A DNA stretch of 7,123 bases from Acidobacteriota bacterium (lineage in GTDB: Bacteria; Acidobacteriota; Terriglobia; Terriglobales; Acidobacteriaceae), in the NCBI GenBank assembly GCA_021810735.1, contig JAJZIF010000198.1, forward strand, positions 1-7,123. Reading direction: 5' to 3'. Of this stretch, positions 6,215-7,123 are shown piece by piece. Every line of letters begins with the position of its first letter. Within the stretch, counting starts at the first letter, position 1. The notes below the pieces were generated by a model. That model did no database searches. It was given only the letters and a program-made list of their open reading frames with translations, and was not told the DNA's origin. The position numbers and the translations under genes were made by a program.

Positions 6215-6408
6215 GCGGTCTCCTATTGGGTGTCTTGTCTTGAGTATTGCGGAATGAATATGTGCTCCCGGCGCCGTTCTGCGGCATTCCCATTGGGCTG
6301 CTCCCTTGGGCGACAGAGGGTCACTGGCGCCCGCACTTGGCGTAAGCTCCAATTCCATCATTTTTTCATGATTCCGAAGGTCAGTTGCTGGGTTTCCTTA
6401 CCCATAAA
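6215..6408. other. Gap between the two GH92 genes
   Basis: This 194-bp spacer has the ribosome binding site of the downstream GH92 gene at its end. No clear terminator hairpin with a T-run was found, which allows read-through from the upstream copy. The - strand frame of the downstream gene stays open through part of this spacer, up to an ATG pair at 6356-6361, but that extension shows no family motif. Confidence 0.5.
6219..6224 (-). promoter_or_regulatory. Ribosome binding site of the complete GH92 gene
   Basis: On the - strand AGGAGA stands 4 bases before the ATG at 6214 (AGGAGACCGCATG). It is the best Shine-Dalgarno near any of the possible starts and is the main reason for preferring 6214 over 6034 or 6361. 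Confidence 0.6.
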
Positions 6409-7123
6409 TCATGGTTGCTCATCGCTTAACGACGGCGGTACATCCTTCGGCGCCGAACCCCACGAGTGATTGGGATTGGAGCCAAGGACAAAATGCATGG
6501 TACCCCCACGACTCATGTCCTGGAACGTAATCCAGTTGCGCTGTTGCGCTTGACCGTTGAGCTTCACGCTTTGGATATACGGATTCGCCTCCGGGTTGGC
6601 AGACGTTTCGATGGTGAATGTCTTGCCAGAATATGGAGCGCGCAGATGGATGACGACTTTCGGGAATACCGGACTGACCAGTTCGTACGCCAGGCTGGCC
6701 GGGTCTACCGTATAGATCCCCATCATGCTCATCACTGCCCAGGAAGACATTTCGCCCGCATCATCATTGCCAGGAATACCGTCGGGGGTGTCCGTGTAAT
6801 TCTCCGTCAAGACGCGACGGACGGCACGCTGCGCTTCCCATGGTTTGCCGGAAAAGTTGAACTCGAATGGAGCTTCCAGATCGGTTTCGTTGTACGGGTT
6901 GTAGTACTGGCCATACCATCCTGGCTTTGGGTAGTTGAAAAATTCGCTCAGGCGCTGGTTGAAGAGGTCCGGACCCACCGCCTGAATGAGCCAGGCCATG
7001 TCCATCGGCGCCAGCCACTGGTAATGCCAGCCCGAGCCTTCAATAAAGCCGTGGTCGTTTTGGGCGGGGTCAAAGTTTTCTACCCACTGGCCATCCGAAT
7101 TGCGCGGGCGGAAAAACCGGTCC
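6409..7123 (-). CDS. GH92 family exo-alpha-mannosidase, second copy, C-terminal part (5' end outside window)
   Basis: The frame is open from the window edge to a TGA at 6409-6411 and gives the last 237 residues of a GH92 enzyme. The fragment covers the C-terminal half of the catalytic domain. It begins DRFFRPRNSDGQW, followed by GFIEGSGWHYQWLAP with the probable catalytic-acid Glu, NPYNETDLEAPFEFNFSGKPW, GIPGNDDAGEMSSW with the aspartate pair, and the final strand-rich part ending NPNHSWGS. By hand count it is about 83% identical to the matching part of the complete GH92 gene next to it, down to the same last residues PPSLSDEQP. Notable differences are GNDDAG in place of GNDDCG and PGWYGQY in place of PEVYGNR, close to the active-site motifs, which might tune specificity. 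It lies 194 bp upstream of its paralogue in the same direction, so both may share a transcript. An export signal should lie in the missing part. Confidence 0.93.
   Translation of the reverse strand, partial: DRFFRPRNSDGQWVENFDPAQNDHGFIEGSGWHYQWLAPMDMAWLIQAVGPDLFNQRLSEFFNYPKPGWYGQYYNPYNETDLEAPFEFNFSGKPWEAQRAVRRVLTENYTDTPDGIPGNDDAGEMSSWAVMSMMGIYTVDPASLAYELVSPVFPKVVIHLRAPYSGKTFTIETSANPEANPYIQSVKLNGQAQQRNWITFQDMSRGGTMHFVLGSNPNHSWGSAPKDVPPSLSDEQP

Noticed and set aside
6215..6361. ATG pair at 6356-6361 as the start of the GH92 gene
   Set aside because: No good ribosome binding site, and the added 49 residues look unlike any secreted enzyme N-terminus; the ATG at 6214 has a strong AGGAG site.
6230..6469. 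+ strand frame of 79 codons over the gap between the GH92 genes
   Set aside because: It overlaps the end of the upstream GH92 gene antisense, and the similar C-terminal peptide it shares with a + strand frame at 3594-3800 only reflects the duplicated GH92 3' ends.

Overview
The window looks like a chromosomal segment of a fairly GC-rich soil bacterium, most likely from the Acidobacteriota (Terriglobus/Granulicella/Edaphobacter-type relatives). This placement rests on gene style, the combination of GH92 mannosidases with a dispersed 'TTGTCATCCTGA'-type inverted repeat, and general resemblance. No marker gene here proves it.

Left part (1-3300, all on the + strand): the 3' end of a 16S rRNA methyltransferase gene (rsmG); a 296-bp control region with a perfect 16-bp parS palindrome and DnaA-box-like repeats; parA (soj); parB (spo0J/noc family); then, 14 bp behind parB, a membrane methyltransferase of the isoprenylcysteine carboxyl methyltransferase (ICMT/PEMT) type. 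The order rsmG-parA-parB with a cis parS is the classical origin-proximal chromosome partition locus. ParB should load on parS as a CTP-dependent clamp, and ParA should move the ParB-DNA complex. The methyltransferase probably shares the parAB transcript, but its role there is unknown.

Middle (3301-3739): a convergent intergenic region without genes. It holds a perfect 10-bp hairpin, a MITE/REP-like imperfect inverted repeat of about 78 bp, and a second strong hairpin.

Right part (3740-7123, all on the - strand): two tandem genes for secreted GH92 exo-alpha-mannosidases. The downstream one is complete. The upstream one is cut by the window edge, and only its last 237 codons are present. Their C-terminal parts are about 83% identical by hand count, while the sequence just past their stop codons is not similar, so this is a tandem gene duplication. 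Together they suggest breakdown of alpha-mannosides, for example fungal mannan or N-glycans. No CRISPR array, phage gene, transposase, tRNA or rRNA was seen, and I see no clearly new multi-gene system. The most notable points are the parS/DnaA-like control region, the methyltransferase attached to parAB, the GH92 pair with an unusual N-terminus on one copy, and the intergenic inverted repeat.
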